The notes beneath the pieces were generated by a model. That model was not told where the DNA came from, did not search any database, and worked only from the letters and a program-made list of their open reading frames with translations. Below, one piece after another: positions 6,029 through 8,610 of a stretch of DNA of 8,610 nucleotides; the first letter of the stretch is position 1, and every line of letters starts with the position of its first letter. Origin of the DNA: an uncultured Flavobacteriaceae bacterium. Its GTDB lineage: Bacteria > Bacteroidota > Bacteroidia > Flavobacteriales > Flavobacteriaceae. The stretch covers positions 1 through 8,610 of the forward strand of contig CAMZMA010000074.1 in the NCBI GenBank assembly GCA_947311815.1, in the 5' to 3' direction. The translations under genes and the position numbers were made by a program.

Positions 6029-7453
6029 TTAATAAATTGCTTTCATTGCTTTACCAAAATAGGTGTCAGAATTTATATTTTTCGCCACTTTTGTATAGGT
6101 GTCTTTTAGTTTTGACGAGCCATTTCTTACTTTTTTAGAAAATGCTAATAAGGTTTCTGACAAGTAATAACTAGAGTTTAATACCTTTGAAGCATTGTTT
6201 AAAATGGCAATTATTTGGTTTTCGGTAATATTATTTTGTCGTGACATTTTTTTATACAAAAGAGTTGCATAATGATCTGAACTTATATTGTCATCCATAA
6301 TTTTTAGGATATTATTTAAAGAAGCTTCACTTAAAGATTTCTTTAATAATTCTTTAATAATTTCGGTTAAATAATGATCAGAGCTAACACCATTCATAAT
6401 AGACATAAAACTTTGATAAGAAGATTGCGACATATTTTTAGACTGTATCGCTTTCTTTAAAATCTGTGTTTTATAGTGATCAGAACCTATATGTTGTGCA
6501 ATTTTTAAAACTTTATCCATATTTTGTTTGTTTAGTTCTCTATTGTCCATAATTCCTTTTAAAATAATGGTTAAATAATGATCAGAACCTACTTCTTCTC
6601 CAATTTCTAACAAAGCACCTAATTGACTGTCTGATATTTTTTTATCTTTAATTACTTTTTTAACAACTTCGGTAATATAAAAATCAGACCCAATATTTTT
6701 TGCGGCATTAATGTACGCCGTAATTGTCTGATCGTTTTGTAAAAATTTTTGTTGATTTTTAGTCAATACTTGCGACAAATAAAAATCTGAACTCAACTGA
6801 TTTCCTGCGGTTTTAATCAAACTAATTAATTCTTTGGTAGATAAATTACGTTCTAACAAAAGTTTAAAATATTTCGATTGCACAAAATCACTTTTTATAC
6901 GTTTAATTTCATGTAAAACAGCTTTTGCACCTCCTTTTTTATAAAACCTTTCTACTCTAGTATCTGCAGCAATGACAGTTGTTCTAACAATTTCTGGTAA
7001 AATTTCTGCCAACCATTTTTTGCCTTCAGGGTAAAAATCTTTTTTACTCCAACCAACATAATATCTTTTGGTTAACTTCCCTCCTTCTGAGTCTATAACA
7101 ATACGTCTTTTACGCCCAAAACTCGATTTTTTTATTTCGATATATCCTCCGTTTGAAATAGCAATAATATCACTATCATCATCAGAAACTGTAATTTTAC
7201 CGTCATATTCAATACTAAAATTAGAAAGTATTGTATTGTTTACAAAATAGTTTTTTGCACCATTTCTTGTTGAAACAATATAATTATGACTCCCTTTATT
7301 AAATTTAGAAATTTTTGGTGCTTTGGGTACTTTTACAGTTTTTGGAACATTTGGCACATTTGGTACTTGCGAAAAGGCTGTGATATTTGCAGAAAGAAAA
7401 ATAAATGCAAATACGATATACACATTTTTTCTATTGATTTTTATTGATTTCAT
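6029..7453 (-). CDS. Secreted repeat protein with 34-residue S-D-x-Y helical solenoid
   Basis: Exported protein of 474 residues with no enzyme motif that I recognise. Seen: a signal peptide (1-28, basic start, hydrophobic core 11-24, cut likely after A-F-S before Gln29); a Val-Pro-rich linker (30-49); a probable beta domain (about 56-135); a joining segment (about 136-187) with a run like P-E-G-K-K-W-L-A-E; and a helical repeat region (188-474). The motif S-D/S-x-Y starts at 222, 256, 290, 324, 358, 392, 427 and 462, preceded by a degenerate unit at 188: six steps of exactly 34 and two of 35 residues. From memory, similar segments occur in the periplasmic part of Bacteroidota BlaR1/M56-like proteins; I cannot verify this. 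It lies upstream of, and on the same strand as, the kinase operon, separated by a hairpin, so a role as binding partner for the sensor is possible. ATG start, with a consensus -7 box upstream. Confidence 0.85.
   Translation of the reverse strand: MKSIKINRKNVYIVFAFIFLSANITAFSQVPNVPNVPKTVKVPKAPKISKFNKGSHNYIVSTRNGAKNYFVNNTILSNFSIEYDGKITVSDDDSDIIAISNGGYIEIKKSSFGRKRRIVIDSEGGKLTKRYYVGWSKKDFYPEGKKWLAEILPEIVRTTVIAADTRVERFYKKGGAKAVLHEIKRIKSDFVQSKYFKLLLERNLSTKELISLIKTAGNQLSSDFYLSQVLTKNQQKFLQNDQTITAYINAAKNIGSDFYITEVVKKVIKDKKISDSQLGALLEIGEEVGSDHYLTIILKGIMDNRELNKQNMDKVLKIAQHIGSDHYKTQILKKAIQSKNMSQSSYQSFMSIMNGVSSDHYLTEIIKELLKKSLSEASLNNILKIMDDNISSDHYATLLYKKMSRQNNITENQIIAILNNASKVLNSSYYLSETLLAFSKKVRNGSSKLKDTYTKVAKNINSDTYFGKAMKAIY
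6032..6892 (-). repeat. Tandem 102-bp (34-codon) repeat region within the solenoid gene
   Basis: Eight to nine degenerate units. The protein motif S-D-x-Y is most alike in the central units (G/S-S-D-H-Y at 290, 324, 358 and 392), where the DNA still carries near-identical TGATCAGAAC-like stretches 102 bp apart on the plus strand. Units diverge outwards, the pattern of an old internal duplication. Confidence 0.75.
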
Positions 7454-7478
7454 AATGATGATTTTAATGATTATACAA

Positions 7479-7486
7479 CAAATGTA
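7479..7486 (-). promoter_or_regulatory. -7 promoter element of the solenoid protein gene
   Basis: TACATTTG on the minus strand is a perfect match to the Bacteroidota -7 consensus TAnnTTTG and lies 25 bases before the ATG. No clear TTG occurs at the -33 distance, only a T-rich stretch, so the promoter may be weak or need an activator. A second near match, TACATTTC, lies at 7519-7512. Confidence 0.5.
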
Positions 7487-7527
7487 CAGCGGTAACTCTC
7501 TATTAAAAAACGAAATGTAATGAACCG

Positions 7528-7550
7528 TACAATTTATGTAGTCAATTGTA
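7528..7550. promoter_or_regulatory. Candidate operator: TACAATT-N9-AATTGTA inverted repeat
   Basis: A perfect 7-bp inverted repeat with 9-bp spacer (arms 7528-7534 and 7544-7550) sits in the middle of the divergent region between the solenoid and DinB genes. The right arm contains the TTG taken as the -33 box of the DinB promoter, so a bound dimeric regulator could affect both directions. The sequence is AT-rich, so chance occurrence is possible. Confidence 0.3.
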
Positions 7551-7575
7551 ACTTAAATAAAATACCGTAACTTTA
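7546..7575 (+). promoter_or_regulatory. Predicted promoter of the DinB-like gene pair
   Basis: TTG at 7546-7548, 19 bases, then TAACTTTA at 7568-7575: ideal spacing and one mismatch to the Bacteroidota consensus. The ATG at 7594 follows 18 bases later, as with the other short leaders in this window. Confidence 0.55.
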
Positions 7576-7593
7576 TCACTTAAACCTAGAAAT

Positions 7594-8118
7594 ATGACCA
7601 AGCAAGAAATAACGCAATTATTAGAAGAAAAACACCAAGTTTTATTTGATTGGTTAGCAAAACAACCCGATGAAAATTGGTTAAAAGGGCCTAAAGGAAA
7701 ATGGACAACAGGACAACATATACAACATTTGGTTGATAGCAATAAACTCTTAAACAAAGCATTTAGTTACCCAAAATTTATTTTAAAATACAAATTCGGA
7801 AAAAGAAATAGAGCTATTAGAGATTATCAAATCGTAAAAGAAAATTATTGTAAAAAACTTAAAATCAGTCAAGAAAAAGCTACGGAATTCAATAAAAAGT
7901 TAAGAGCACCATCATTAGCTGAAAAAGCATCGTTACTTACAGAATTACAAATTCAGCAAAAAAAATTACAATACAAAACCAATAAATGGAAAGATACTGA
8001 TTTAGATAATTTACTCCTTCCGCATCCATTAATGGGAAGAATGGTGGTAAGAGAAATTATTATGTGGACAGCAACACATGTAGAAGGACATACAAAAACA
8101 TTAATAGACAAGTATTAA
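7594..8118 (+). CDS. DinB-superfamily protein
   Basis: Small cytoplasmic four-helix-bundle protein of the DinB/YfiT superfamily, whose members often bind a metal and include thiol-dependent S-transferases; the activity of this one is unknown. Seen: W-T-T-G-Q-H-I-Q-H-L-V at 37-47, the usual position of the first metal-ligand His (His45, with His42 nearby), and H-V-E-G-H at 162-166, which supplies the remaining pair in H-x-x-x-H spacing. The middle stretch (about 60-130) is rich in lysine and helical in character. Length (174 residues) is normal and there is no signal peptide. ATG start with a good promoter; the stop shares one base with the start of the next gene (TAATG), so the two are co-translated. 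Confidence 0.82.
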   Translation: MTKQEITQLLEEKHQVLFDWLAKQPDENWLKGPKGKWTTGQHIQHLVDSNKLLNKAFSYPKFILKYKFGKRNRAIRDYQIVKENYCKKLKISQEKATEFNKKLRAPSLAEKASLLTELQIQQKKLQYKTNKWKDTDLDNLLLPHPLMGRMVVREIIMWTATHVEGHTKTLIDKY

Positions 8119-8567
8119 TGAAAAATGTATTTCAAAAACCTTTCTTTTTCTTTTGGATGTTAATTCCTATTTTTATTCTGATAAACGTATTAGATCTAAA
8201 AAAAAGTATTGACATAAACATTCATGATACCTATATCATCATAGAAATTTCTCAATTATCTTTATATGCAGTTTTTTTATTTTTACTAATTGGAGTAAAT
8301 TATTTTATCATTCATAAATTAACTAAACCACTAAATACATGGATAACAAGAGTACATATTATTTTACAAATCGTTGTATTGATACCTTTTATTATTTTTT
8401 TAATTTCAGATGAAATAACACCTTCTTTATCATCGACTATTTTATCTATGGATGCTAATCTTTTTATAGTAATACAATTTCTAATATTTTTTATATCGCT
8501 CATTATTCATTTTATAAACTTTGTAATGAGTATTTTTATTTATAAAAAAATCACTCTGAACAAGTAA
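8118..8567 (+). CDS. Small four-helix membrane protein with an HDTY motif like cytochrome oxidase subunit I
   Basis: Predicted inner-membrane protein of 149 residues. Seen: four hydrophobic segments (about 9-25, 46-66, 76-97, 114-142) and, before the second, D-I-N-I-H-D-T-Y at 32-39. In heme-copper oxidase subunit I, the H-D-T-Y motif leads into the helix with the heme-ligand histidines (H-D-T-Y-F-V-V-A-H-F-H). Here the following residues are I-I-I-E-I-S-Q, so both ligand positions are non-histidine. The protein is far too short to be an oxidase subunit. I infer a remote, heme-less relative or a convergent motif. The ATG at 8118 overlaps the DinB stop; a GTG 54 bases upstream in the same frame would only add residues read from inside the DinB gene and was not chosen. 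Function unknown. Confidence 0.7.
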   Translation: MKNVFQKPFFFFWMLIPIFILINVLDLKKSIDINIHDTYIIIEISQLSLYAVFLFLLIGVNYFIIHKLTKPLNTWITRVHIILQIVVLIPFIIFLISDEITPSLSSTILSMDANLFIVIQFLIFFISLIIHFINFVMSIFIYKKITLNK

Positions 8568-8585
8568 AAACTACGGACTAATAAT

Positions 8586-8593
8586 TATATTTG
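8586..8593 (+). promoter_or_regulatory. -7 promoter element for a gene beyond the right edge
   Basis: TATATTTG is a perfect TAnnTTTG match, lying 18 bases after the stop of the preceding gene. No TTG is found 17-23 bases upstream, so the -33 half is weak. A plus-strand gene probably starts just outside the window. Confidence 0.35.
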
Positions 8594-8610
8594 TGCTTCA
8601 AAAAAAGAAC

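Noticed and set aside
6070..6892. Regularly spaced TGATCAGAAC-like DNA repeats suggesting a CRISPR or iteron array
   Set aside because: The spacing is 102 bp, matches 34 codons exactly and encodes the S-D-x-Y protein motif; repeat copies are degenerate and there are no spacers.
6032..6892. TPR domain assignment for the 34-residue repeats
   Set aside because: Only the period fits; the TPR pattern of Trp, Gly, Tyr, Ala and Pro at defined positions is not present.
7323..7520. Plus-strand 65-residue open frame rich in G-T-F
   Set aside because: It is antisense to the Val-Pro-rich linker and signal peptide of the solenoid gene; its repetitive composition is a mirror of that coding sequence.
8064..8117. 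GTG-initiated longer form of the small HDTY membrane protein (167 residues)
   Set aside because: The extra 18 residues are hydrophilic and read from within the DinB gene; the ATG at 8118 in the TAATG overlap gives a better start directly before the first membrane helix.

Overview
The window is AT-rich (roughly 30% GC by eye), densely packed and lacks strong Shine-Dalgarno sites. Its intergenic regions carry the TTG-N17-23-TAnnTTTG promoter pattern typical of Bacteroidota. The protein families (Flavobacteria-type UMF1 transporter, M48 lipoprotein, secreted MsrB, LytS/LytTR system) point to a member of the Flavobacteriaceae. No tRNA, rRNA, CRISPR array or insertion sequence was seen.

Left part, minus strand (1-1669): a UMF1-type major facilitator gene that stops after about six membrane segments, half the usual length, then an M48 zinc-metalloprotease lipoprotein gene with a clear intrinsic terminator. 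A 67-bp intergenic region with interleaved promoters separates these from a plus-strand pair (1737-3097): an alpha/beta hydrolase translationally coupled by an ATGA overlap to an exported methionine-R-sulfoxide reductase B. M48 peptidase and MsrB suggest envelope protein quality control, though nothing in the sequence ties them to one pathway.

Centre, minus strand (3155-5984): an overlapping operon coding, in order of transcription, for a LytS-like histidine kinase with intact H and N boxes, a paralogous membrane protein in which the phospho-acceptor His is Asp and the ATP-binding boxes are gone (a pseudokinase), and a LytTR response regulator. The kinase frame runs upstream of its first standard start codon and encodes an additional membrane helix there, with no ATG, GTG or TTG to start it. 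Upstream of it lies a perfect 17-bp hairpin and then a gene for a secreted protein (6029-7453) with a proline-rich linker, a probable beta domain and a helical solenoid whose S-D-x-Y motif recurs every 34 residues. The solenoid, kinase, pseudokinase and LytTR genes together are the most interesting part of the window: a candidate envelope-sensing module.

Right part, plus strand (7594-8567): a DinB-superfamily protein gene overlapping by one base (TAATG) with a small four-helix membrane protein gene. The latter keeps the HDTY motif of cytochrome oxidase subunit I but has lost the heme-ligand histidines that normally follow. The 140-bp divergent region between it and the solenoid gene contains promoters in both directions and a 7-bp inverted repeat. 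A perfect -7 element near the right edge probably serves a gene beyond the window.
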